The notes beneath the pieces were generated by a model. The model did no database searches and was not told the origin of the DNA. It was given only the letters and a program-made list of their open reading frames with translations. A stretch of DNA of 64,000 nt from Toxonevra muliebris (lineage: Eukaryota > Arthropoda > Insecta > Diptera > Pallopteridae): positions 79,849,235 to 79,913,234 of the forward strand of contig OY829326.1 of the NCBI GenBank assembly GCA_963691655.1, given 5' to 3'. Shown one piece after another: positions 53,531 through 64,000 of the stretch. The stretch's first letter is position 1; every line of letters starts with the position of its first letter. A program made the translations under genes and the position numbers.

Positions 53531-56500
53531 AAAATATTCCAGCCCCCGCAAAACTATTTTTTGGTTATGCCACTGTACTGAATTGAATAAGGATATTGAA
53601 TATGATTAGGTGAGCACACTTACACAAGCAGGTAATGTCATTAACACCCCAAATAAACCAACAAAAGAGAATAAGCGATAAGTTTTTAAATTGTGGAGAA
53701 AAGAAATACATGTGGTACTTATAACGAAAAATGTTGAATGAGTATGAAAATTACACTAAGCAATAAGTTAAATAAATTATTTATTGAAAATGCAATTTGA
53801 ATGATTTATCTAATGAAATAATATAAATGTATTTGTAGGTACAATTATATTTATTAAATATTTAGAAAATGGTAATCGTTATATATACATACATACCGAT
53901 TTACACTCCCTCATTCACTTGCTCACACTTTTTTCTGTACTTGCGACTACCATGGATATATTCCTACAATAAAATTGTTAACTGAATTAATTTAATGACA
54001 TGGTAATTAACTACCAAGTTTTATCGATTTATTTACATGCATAAGAGAATACAAGAATATAAGTAACTAGAATATCGTAATGATTTATCAGCAAAATAAA
54101 TAAGCATATTACAACGTAAAGTAATTCGTTATCGGAAAAGAAATACTTAATACTTGATATAGAGAAATATAAGTAAATACGTTCAAACTTTGATAAATCA
54201 ATGAATCGATAACGCGAGGAAGAATATGTAGTTTTGGTGTTAAATTCACATAATAAGTTGATAAAATTAATTTGTTTAACGACGACGAATCCCAGCGGAC
54301 CCATTTACCCGCCGACCAGCACGAGGGGCACATCCGTGTATAGAACGGATCGGTAGCCGAAACAGACATATTCCGGACAACGTGACACGTTGGTGGGTGA
54401 AGTTATACATCCAAATGGTTTCAAATACAGCTAAAGTTTATAAAATCAGCAGCTAGTTATTTACTTAAAAACTTTAAAATTGAATTTTTATGTAAAATAG
54501 AAAATCGGAAAGCGAAATGCCATGCATAGCGTTTACCATAATAGACATTGTAAAAAGAGAAATAAATTGAGGATTGGGCGAATTTTTTATTGTTTATTGT
54601 AGTTGATATTCTTTTTTTTAAATGCAATTTTTAAACTTTTAAATTATTAGAAAATATTGCTTAAAGATATGCAAAGTAAAAAAAAAATTTTTTGAGCTAT
54701 ATATTCAATGAGTTGGGGTCTCTTTTTTATTTTTAGGAAACAATAAAAAATTAGCCAAAATTTGCCCAATTTTAATATGCTGCAAAATCTCAATGTTTTT
54801 ATTTCTAACTTTTCAGCATTTTCAGAAGTAATGTCTTAAGTTAAAAGATAATAAATTTATAACATATAGTGAAACCAGTTATTTTTATTAGGCGTGCAAA
54901 CAGTTAAAGTAGTAAAAACCAACCGGCAACCATACTATATTGTTATGTTTATATACTAAAAATTATCTGCAGTCAATGAAAATAGCAGAGAATGTTGTAT
55001 TTTATATTCCCTTCAAAACCCATTTGATTTTTCCTATAGGCTCCGCTCGCAAAAATTCAAATAGCCAAAGATGCACGTGCATCCACAGAACATCCGAAGT
55101 ACAAAGTTTGCAATGTTTTAAATATCGAATATCTCGAAAACTATGACATATACGAAAAGATAACTTAAAATCTTTTTTTAGGAAATTTTTCAAGTTTCTT
55201 TTTTGTGGAAGATAATTTTTTGATATCCTTTTAACCAGTTATTAGTAAAAGAAGGCTTTTCTCACCAAAGGTGGGGATTTTTAAGGGGGTTGCAGAGCAA
55301 CCCCAGAACTGGTTTTTGTGGTTTTCCCATCTATCATACCCCCACTAACAATTAATGAAAAAAAATCTCAGATAAGAAATATTATGATGAAAATCTTTAT
55401 AATGGCTGGACTTAATCCGATTTTTGTTTTTGAAGAAATGCTGACAATTGCTTGTAGTTTTCTGCACGATTGAAGTTTTGATAGGTTTTATTTGTTTTGA
55501 ATGAAAGAGTTTTATTTGTGTTTAAAAAGTAATTTTTTTGATTATTTGGGATGGAAATGTTCTAGAAGAATTTCCAGACAAATGTCCATAAAAAAGTATA
55601 CAATAGTTCGAAAATGCAATTTTCTGATAAATCTCCTAAAAAAGTGAACATTAATTTGAAGTTTTTTTTCCGGACTATTTTTTAAAATTAAAAAAATGGG
55701 CATTAGTCCAGAAACTAAAAAACTTTGGATTAATGCCAATTTTTTTCGGATTAAAGTTTCATTTTTTTTGGTAATAATTCGGGGCTTTTTCTAAATTTTT
55801 ATACATTTTTCGCAAAGAAATCACTATTTTTGCTATAATAGACCAGAGAAAGGCTGCCGATTTTTTTTGGACATTTCACCAAAATTTAACGGTTTTCTAA
55901 ATACGCTTTTAGTACTTTATGCTTCTTTTGTAAGACACTGTTCACACGGGCGCAAGCTGCTCACAGTCGACTGAAACGTCAAATTATTGTCAGCTTACTG
56001 TCTCACTTACAGTCTTCAGAAAATCCAAGACAGTGAAAAAAGTGTGAGAGAATTAGTGAAAAAGTGTGCACACTCTAAACTATTTCTGCTGAATTTTACT
56101 GCTATAATAGTAGGCAACAGGTAACCGACTTGTTATATTTAGCAGTAACGTTTTTTGTACACATTTCTCGTTGAATATCAAACAATAAATGCCTATTACA
56201 TTACTCACGTAATGTGTGAAATTGTATCTGTTATATGTGAGAAATACACGCGTCTTGCCTAAAACTCAACATCTAAATCAAACACGATCTGTTTATTTTT
56301 CAGCACCAATGAAATTGAAATGCATTTTCCTTTATTGAAAGTTTTATAGGATAATACACATCAACAAAGGACTCAATTTAACAAAAAGTATTTATAAATA
56401 TAATATAAATAAAGGGCATAGCCGGGTTACCATGTCAGAAACGCCCGCAAACCGAATCAAGTTTCGCATGAAGCCTTTTGAAGCACTTGAATTGAGAATG

Positions 56501-57025
56501 ATTTGGCTAAATTTTCAGATCATTATCTGCCATTTTTAATGAGTAATGGTGGATTTTGTAAATTTCTTTTTTCGCGTTTTCAGCTTAACTAGTCATAGGA
56601 AAAATCTGAAAAAATCCACAATGATTTTTTGGTTTTGAAATTTTTTCGCGAATTTTCTAACACGAAATTCGCAATGAAAAAAATCGCGAAACTTTTTACA
56701 TGGGATTTTTCATACTAAAAATGGGTTTACTAATCTGATTTTTCGTGTGTAAATAAGTCTTTTCCGAATACTTTATAAATATAATTAAATTTTTAATATT
56801 ACATACTACCAAAGTTATTGTTTACATATTATCTTAAAATTTTTTACAATTTCACAATATTTTTTTCATATACGCACGCACAACGACTGCGCAGCAGAGC
56901 CGTTTAGTGTGGCCACCGAGACTTTTTGTGCACAATTATATGTTTGCAAATATACGCATAAACAAAATAATATAATCAAACTATAGTGAAAATATTTATA
57001 TTACCGCGAATTTGTTTTTTTGGTA
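53531..57025. other. No gene seen
   Basis: Long AT-rich stretch. A GC-richer segment at about 54275-54385 stands out (see findings). At 55937-55955 the motif TGTTCACACGGGCGCAAGC matches the end of the 30944 MITE. At 55690-55745 a short inverted repeat GGCATTAGTCCAGAAAC / GGATTAATGCC occurs. No coding domain was recognised. Confidence 0.4.
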
Positions 57026-58483
57026 TATAACGTAAAGTGGCCTATCTTCGGACAGCTAAGGCCACATCATCTTTTTCTTTATGAACTAAGCTGCTGATAT
57101 AGTAAAACTTCGGAATAAAAGCACTAATGGAACTAAAATATATCAATGAACAGAAATAAACTAAATTTTCGAATATTTTTTCAATAGCATTATTTATAAA
57201 TTATTCTAAAAGTGGTGTCATGCAAAACTCTAAAAATGCCCTAAGTCCGGACACCTAAAACAGTTTTTCCTAAGTCCGGTCACTCTGTTGCCTAAGTCCG
57301 GACACAATGGTCTTTTTTTACAGAAAATTACACTTTTTATTTAAAAAATTTGCTATGATTAATGATTTTTTGACAGAAATTAAAAGTAAAATTATTAAGT
57401 AATATTTTTGTAACCGAATAATGTAGAATATTTAATCTTACTTTTATAGTTTGACCTATTTGCTTGCTATCTTTCAAATAAAATTAATTATTTAATTATA
57501 TTTTTACTCAGTTTATTCAGTTATAATACAAAAAAAAAATAATAATTTAAAAAAAAACGCTAAAAAATAAAACGTTAAAAAAAAAAATAAATAAAAAAGA
57601 TTACTGATTTCGCTACTTTACATAAATATTATTTAGATAAAATTGGTATTAAAAGTATTTTTTTAAATCATATTTTTATCGATCTTAGTTTATTTGGACT
57701 GTAGATATAAGAAATCACTTCTTTTAGAGTAATTTACATGAACATATTTCTGAATAATTTTGGTTGATTTGCTTGTTGCAATAGGGAATGACGTAGAAAA
57801 GGGACAAATAGGAGTCCAGCACACTAACTAGTGTTAAGTCAAATTTAAAAAAAGTTTATGTAAGTAGGTAATATAAAAAAAATTGGAAATAAAAAGCTTA
57901 ATATATGACAAAATTTTCTGTATTTCTACCAAAGAATCTGGAAAAAGTAAATACCTTTGCCTAGGACGAGCCAGAGTTAGTTCTGCTAACATATATTTAA
58001 ATAAATACACATTTAGTAAAATCTTTTTTTATTAAACTAATTGTGACCGAACTTAGGGCAATACTTGTATTGCAGCTTCCCTAATTCCGGACACTAGAAT
58101 TTTTTATTTCAAATAAAAACAAAACATAAATTTCAATTAGCTTTTGCATTTTGTTATGGCTAATAAATAAATACTCTGGAAAAAAGTAAGATATTTACCA
58201 TAAAAATTCCTGTTTCTTTTTTTAAACTAAAAAACTAAAAACACAAATTTAAGGATTTTACCTTGAAAAAATCGTCAAATATGACTTTGTGCCACAAATT
58301 GTTTACCGAAACTAAGCACATAAATGAAGTCTTTTTGGGTTAATGGCGATTTAAACACAAGAAATGCAGCTCCACACTGGAAAAGTCGCAGGATTCTTAT
58401 GTACGTTTTCGAAAAGATATTCGCAAAAACTTAAAGTGTTCGGACTTAGGAAGTGTCCGAAGATAGGGCACTTTACGTTATAT
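57026..58483. mobile_element. TIR element with CCTAAGTCCGGACAC repeats
   Basis: Ends ATAACGTAAAGTGGCCTATC and, inverted, ATAACGTAAAGTGCCCTATC, both continuing TTCGGACA. TA-rich flanks fit a TA target. Subterminal CCTAAGTCCGGACAC-like units occur at about 57240, 57270 and 57292 and near 58076 and 58441. No transposase recognised; layout like the 19225 element. About 1.46 kb. Confidence 0.65.
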
Positions 58484-58799
58484 TGTCTTTTAATTTAAAA
58501 TTTTATAATTATTTCACCCACGTCACAACTGCGACCAACGAGAATCAGAAACTAATTAAGAACATTTTATGTCGAAAACTCGACATTATGTGAAAAATTG
58601 GATAGTTTTTGGTACAACTTTAAGCTTTTGTGTGTAGTGTTAAGTATTTTTGTACAATGTCACACATTTTCTGTTTTTTTTTCTTTTCAAATACGCCCAA
58701 AACACTTTATGACAGTAATATTTAAGAAATAATTTAGAGTATACTATCCCGGTAAAACTGTCTGGTTAAAAATTTGAGATTTTTAAAATCGTGAAAAAT

Positions 58800-59200
58800 A
58801 TCGTAAAAAAATGAGTTTGTCTCAAATTTTCTGTTACCAACACAATTTCTAGAGCAGAATCGTTGGAAATTTTGAAAAATCCTATGCCGAGTCAGTTTTA
58901 CCGAAGAACACGAGGATACGAATGGTACAAAGTCAAAAAAAGGACGAGAAGTGGTTGAAGACTTGCTTCGCTCTGGTTGACTTTCAACGTCTTCGAAATG
59001 AAGGAAATGGTGATGCAGAATCATAATTTGAAACTTAAGGAAGGGATGGCTTGGCATCTAAACATATCTTATAAATCCATTCGCGCCATTTTAGTTGGTG
59101 TTTTGGGAATGAGGCCCGTCACTCCGAATAAACTAAATTTTCTTCAAAAAGAGTGTCCCAAATACATTCATGAAACGCACCAAAACAGGTGACAAGAATT
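58800..59200 (+). pseudogene. Mariner transposase N-terminal relic
   Basis: Degenerate translation: MPSQFYRRTRGYEWYKVKKR, a stop, then MKEMVMQNHNLKLKEGMAWH, LNISYKSIRAILVGVLGMRP, VTPNKLNFLQKECPKYIHET. This follows the order of mariner DNA-binding parts (YEWYKRF, ...LNISYGSV..IL...LGMRRV.PK.LN..QK). The catalytic domain after it is not recognisable. The copy differs from the one at 5769. Confidence 0.7.
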
Positions 59201-59215
59201 GAATTTTCAATACTT

Positions 59216-60364
59216 TGACTTAATTCGGGTACCAAATAAAATGCTGTTTCAATTTTTGATTCTTGATGAGAAGAAAAGCTGAAATAATGGCAGCCATCGG
59301 CCAACTTTTTTTTTTGAGGCGTCAGAGATGTATCGCCGAATTAATCGTATATTTTGGTGTGAAAAAAATTTTAAATGATTTCTTAAATGTTAATAAATAT
59401 AAGATAAAAATATAAAACTATTATTATAGTTTCATTGTTCATCACTAAAAATTCCCAAAAAAAACAGCTGTCACATAAGACGACCCCCTTAAAGTTATTT
59501 TTAAGATACCCCCACAATATTTGTAACATTTTGCATCTACCGTACATGTATGCACCTACACAGATACATGTTTTTATAATTAATCATAGCAACACGCATT
59601 ATATTTATATTACAGCACTTTACTTACATATGTATTCCCTTTCTATATCAATATGCTTTTGATATTATAAACATGTTAAGAGTTGAATCTCTAAAAACTG
59701 GTACACACACACATACCTTCATATATTTGCATATAACTATATGTAATCTTCTTAGACATTTATATATAATGTGAATGTATGACAACTGCTGAGAAATTTC
59801 TATGAATATATATATTTTTGGTTAAAGCGGGACGAAGTAGTTTTTCAAGTGTTTACGTTTGAAATGTTGTTGAAGAACTCTGCTTTCTTAAGAGTTATTT
59901 ACAAGTAAACCCACTCCAGATGTTTTTTTGTTATAGTGCTTGATGTGTTGGTTGAGTTGATGTAATCTTAGAAAAATCATAGACTTCTTTAAAATGTACT
60001 TGAGTGTGAATTTCTTATTTATATGGAATTATTTAAATGATACAGTCAAGTGGTTCGTAAATAGATAACTTGAAAACTTACAAGTTAACAAAAAATATGG
60101 TAGCATAAGATAGTCAAAAAGTTCTTAAGCCGCTGCTACGGAAGCTTATTGAAGACTGCTCTAATAGACAAAAAGAACAAAGTTATTGTGAGTTCAATAA
60201 GGCAAAGGAGAATAGACGTTGATAAAGCGCGGGCATACTAATCTTTAACTCTTAATTTGGCATTGAGACTCATTATATAAAAAATTAGTCTCGTAGGAAA
60301 AATAATGGAGAAGATTACTACTAGACAGGGATATTAATAATAATTTATTTAGAATTCTCCATTT
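59216..60364. other. No gene seen
   Basis: AT-rich DNA with a short CA run near 59702-59712 and TATA-rich patches. It separates the mariner relic from the 3' end of the LINE. No shared repeat was noticed. Confidence 0.4.
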
Positions 60365-61437
60365 TTACAGCATTAACAATTTAAATTTAAAATTCATTTT
60401 AACATACAATTTTAATAATGATTTAAATATTTCGACAGTTTCAGCAGTTTCGATTTCTATAGGTAATGAATTAAATAATTTCATTCCCTTATAAAACAAC
60501 GAGTTTTGGCTGCAAGCCTTGGTTTCATCAGTTAAACTAATTTCATTTGCACTTCTAAGTGTTTTGTTTCTAATTTTGTAATTGAAATCAAGTTTTTCTG
60601 TCAAGTACTTATTTTAGTGCTAGACCCTTAATTATCTTAAATATAAATTTTAGCGTACAGAAAATAATAATTTGGTTGACGCTTAACAAGTTCAAAACAT
60701 TTAACATATCTACACTCTTTGAGTATTGATTTACCAATAAAATTTGTGTCATACTGAATTATTTGACAAATATAATATTTATGCACATTATTTAAAATGA
60801 CGTTCTATAATAGTTTTATATTAGTTTAATTTTTGTTGACAACTTAATGCATTCTTTAATCGCCCCAAGACACTTGCCTTAGTACCGATTTTTTTTTTAT
60901 ATAGATATATGATCAATACTTTAGTTAAAATTCAATTTGTCATTAAGTATTATTCCTGGATATTTAATTTCTTTTTCAATGTCAAGTCTTGTGCCACTTA
61001 TATATATATACAAATAAAATTTCCATTTAATTTCAGTTTCGTTATAATCATGGCCTTTGTTTTATTCAGTTTGTTTAGTTTTAGTTTGTTTTGACAAAGT
61101 CTATTGTATAAAATATTCAAATCTTCATTTATTTTTTTCTGTAGCTTCTTCTACACTATCACCTATTATATAAACTAATGTATCGTCTTCAAACATTTTT
61201 CCCTCGCAATATTTTATGCATTTGAATACGTTATTTATATACAAGATAAATAATAACGGTCCAAGTATTGAACCTTGTGGAACTCCTAGATCATTATTTA
61301 TCATTCGAAATTCGTTCACATATTTTTACAACCTGCTTTCTATTACTTAGGTTACTTCGAAAGGAATTCAATGCCGATCCGGTCACTCCGTACTTGGCTC
61401 GCTTGTGTACAAGTAACATTGGATCGATTGTTTCGAA

Positions 61438-62519
61438 CAGGGCTTTGGAGCAACAAAATTTTGGGGTTGCTCCGCTCCAGCTCCACTCCGACCTCTTAAG
61501 TATAGCTCCGACTCCGCTCCGTGCTCCGCTCCGAGCTTCTACTATATATAATTTTCTCAATAAAAATCATTTTTTTTTATTTTAAATTCGTTTATGTGTT
61601 AATTCGTTAATTTGCTAAAGCCCTAACATCTATTTTCCGAATTTTACAGGAATATCAAAAATTATTGCTTCCAGAATTTGTAATTTGAGCTGAAGGAAGA
61701 GATCGTAAATGTTCGGTGTATATCTTTAAAGTTTTCGGTACAGATGAAAGTAAGCACGACTTATCATAATCCACCAAAAACTCGATATTGAAAAATTTGA
61801 TGTTAGGTGACCAATTCTGAGAAGTTCCGAAAATACTCTTTATTTGACTCAAAACTCGGCATGTTTACCATACGAAAAAATGTAATGCTAAGTTGTACAA
61901 CAACTATATCGTTTTGAGGGCTGCTGTCATAGCAATAGAACCAGTTAAGATTGTGAACTCCTTATTCTTAGTAACATCTTTTAAAAAAAATTAGGAATTA
62001 TTAACACACATTAGCCCTATTCACGATATGGTGTAAACGGTCTTGCAACATTACAAATGCAAATTTTTATTGCATATCGCATATATTTGTTATTGTGATA
62101 GCAGAGCTATTTTGCATTTGCAATGATGGAAGACTATTTGCACGAAGTCGTGAATAGGGCTATTGTAATTAAAATTGTGCATTTCATTACTGCAATGGAA
62201 ATGGCACTACTCAGTTCAAATCCCTTGCAATGAATTAGTAATTAATTAATAAATGTAATGAATTTATTTTAGTACTAATTCATTCCAATGAATTTGAACT
62301 CAGCATTGCCATTTGCGTTGATTAATAATGGAATTGATTGGTAATGGAAAAACTTCATTGCCTGTAATTGTAATAGTGTGCAAGTTTTCAAATATAATGT
62401 CAAGCAACAATAGTTGGAAAAATTATGAATCGGAGCAGCGGAGGGGTTAAGTTTTCATTGCTCCAGCTCTAGTTCTAGCTCCGGTCAAAACAGTGTCCTC
62501 CAGCTCCGCGCTCCGCTCG
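61438..62519. mobile_element. hAT element, GCTCCG-rich ends, copy 2
   Basis: By eye nearly identical to 47269-48341. Left end CAGGGCTTTGGAGC is intact after GTTTCGAA. The right end has lost its last ~11 bp, and CGAATGC of the LINE follows directly, so the 8-bp duplication GTTTCGAA is cut to CGAA. It keeps the full AGCCC MITE that copy 1 has lost in part. Confidence 0.85.
62013..62161. mobile_element. AGCCC-type MITE, best-preserved copy
   Basis: Perfect ends AGCCCTATTCACGA / TCGTGAATAGGGCT, flanked by ATT on both sides. It is nested in the hAT copy 2; the same spot in hAT copy 1 has a left-truncated MITE (47838-47953), so insertion predates the split of the two hAT copies. Confidence 0.75.
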
Positions 62520-64000
62520 AATGCTCTTTGAAAATCCAAAAAGACGGCAATAATAACTTTGGATTTGTTTTTAGTTTGCACGCCATTCAAATAAAACGTC
62601 GTTGATTGCTGATTCACATGAATGCAGAGCACGAAAGCTGGACTGATTATCGTTTAGTAAATTATTCATATTGACATAGTGATTGAATTGCTTGAAGGCC
62701 AGTAACTCATTAAGTCTCTCAATATAATTCAGCAAATTGATGGGTCGATAATCCGTGATTAGTATTGAGCTTGGATTCTTTTGAATTGGAGTAATTGTTA
62801 ATCTCTTGAGTACGTCTGGGAAAGCGGCATTGCTGAATGATTCATTGATGATGGAAACTAGTTGTTGACCAATTACAAACACTGCATCTAGTAGAATTTT
62901 CGGGTTTAAAAATAACTCGTCAGTATTGTTTTTCAATTCTTTGAGACATGATTTTATTTCCGAAATAGAAACTGCTTGAAATTCAAATGAAACATTGGCG
63001 GCGATCATGGTTTCTTCTTTATACTGGCATTGTGGAATTTCATTATTCAGCTCAACAATACCACTAATGAAATAGCTGTTGAGCTCATTAGCAATAATCT
63101 GGTCGTGATCAATTAGTTCATTGCCTCGTTTTATTTGTTACATTCGAATTTTTTCGTTTGGATTGTAGTTTTGAACATATTTTTAAATTTTGGAAACTCA
63201 TGCCATTTTATCGACAAGTTGGCCGAATCATTGGAATACTGTGCAATTTTATACAAATGATTTTTTTCTAATCGCATACCATATTTTCGAGTTCCTTGTC
63301 AAAGAAGTCGTTTTTGGTTCTCACTGATTTTATACACATAAATTGCAATGTCGCTTCACTAATAACATTCAGTAGCCAGGTCATTTTTGTATTAATATCA
63401 TTGGAAGTTACAAAATCCCATGAACATAAATTATTTTCTAATGATTGCCAGAGGTCCAGTACATTATAATTTTGCCACACTCTCACTCTGCGAACTTTTG
63501 CTGTTATTTGTGATTCGGTATTCCCAAGGACTACAATTTTCAACATTGTATGATCAGAGATTTGTTCTTCGGTTAAAACTTTAAAGGACATTTTCTTTTT
63601 ATTAATTTTAGTGACACACGCAGTTTCTTTAGTAATTCTTGTGGGCAAGTCAACTGTTATTTTAACACCATTATCATCACAAATGGTATTTAACCGATGA
63701 CTGTTAAAAACACCGCATGCAATGAGTTGTTCATTTGCCGAGATATCACTAAGCCATTTTTCTACGAAGTACAAAGTTAATTATTTATGGACAGTATTTA
63801 TACACAGGCAAATATAGTTGGCGTTTTGTTTATGAAAATTTCGAATGACAATAACCATACAATTTGGTCACTGATTAGGGAAACATTTTGAAATTTAAGT
63901 TTCTCATTAATAAAAGTGCAGACGCCGCCGGTATGTTTAGAGTAAGATGGGCAATTCACGAAGTTATTGCTACTTAATTTAATATCGCTAATATCACAGT

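Larger units (their letters stand above)
60365..64000 (-). pseudogene. LINE ORF2 (endonuclease + reverse transcriptase), runs past the window edge
   Basis: Read right to left. 64000-63268: endonuclease/exonuclease part (YSKHTGGVCTFINEKLKFQN, then NSHRL and EEQISDHTMLKIV, the SDH motif). About 63008-62571: early RT (DYRPINLLNYIERLNELLAF). 62570-62520: VIIAVFLDFQRAFE, interrupted by a hAT element and continued at 61437 with TIDPMLLVHK. 61319-61125: [20 protein letters not shown] and an altered active site (EDD in place of ADD). 61100-60605: degenerate thumb. 60604-60365: C-terminal part (NYKIRNKTLRSA...LFYKGMKLFNSLP). Frameshifts and stops make it inactive. Clade is Jockey/CR1-like by eye. The N-terminal endonuclease start lies outside. 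Confidence 0.85.

Noticed and set aside
1..64000. CRISPR arrays, operons, Shine-Dalgarno sites, rRNA, tRNA genes
   Set aside because: The introns, poly(A) signals, SINE and transposon types show a nuclear insect genome; no complete tRNA or rRNA gene was recognised.

Overview
This is a eukaryotic window, most likely from a schizophoran fly such as a tephritid or calyptrate (family and species are inference). It is AT-rich, has short GT-AG introns in three recognisable host genes, and most of it is transposon remains typical of dipteran DNA: P, hAT, PIF/Harbinger, Tc1/mariner including DD37E, pogo-like, piggyBac, Penelope, non-LTR retrotransposons, a tRNA-derived SINE and many MITEs. There is no bacterial architecture, CRISPR array, rRNA or tRNA gene.

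Host genes. (1) A seven-exon minus-strand gene (9602-16508) encodes a 680-residue secreted cholinesterase-fold protein of the glutactin type. It lacks all three catalytic residues and ends in a Thr run followed by a Tyr/Pro/Gln-rich tail. Its 4.5-kb first intron holds two nested transposon pairs and a palindromic MITE. (2) A five-exon plus-strand gene (27061-29358) encodes a SPATA6-like protein. (3) A two-exon minus-strand gene (29542-30472) encodes Gemin2 of the SMN complex. Genes 2 and 3 converge with 183 bp between their stop codons. A fourth, broken or unfinished candidate gene lies at about 31804-33201, interrupted by a hAT fragment.

Layout. 1-3310: AT-rich DNA and a P-element transposase relic. 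3438-9310: LINE tail, a four-level nest (unclassified repeat > hAT > Harbinger-type MITE > mariner derivative) and a 1.3-kb Harbinger element. 9602-16508: the glutactin-like gene. 16509-27060: intergenic DNA with a pogo-like element, hAT pieces and a DD37E element. 27061-30472: SPATA6-like and Gemin2. 30944-38765: small MITEs, the candidate gene and a second four-level nest (THAP-type repeat > hAT > piggyBac > Penelope). 39462-48480: a second DD37E element, scattered relics and another THAP-repeat copy with a hAT in it. 48760-53530: a SINE split by two independent insertion nests. 53531-64000: AT-rich DNA, a 1.46-kb TIR element, a mariner relic, and a LINE ORF2 that runs off the window and carries a second hAT copy.

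The insertion order can be read because many elements keep target-site duplications (8 bp for hAT, 3 bp for Harbinger-type, TA for Tc1/mariner) and several insertion points have an uninterrupted sister copy elsewhere in the window. Family assignments rest on motifs recognised by eye. Exon models were checked for splice dinucleotides and reading phase but not against transcripts.
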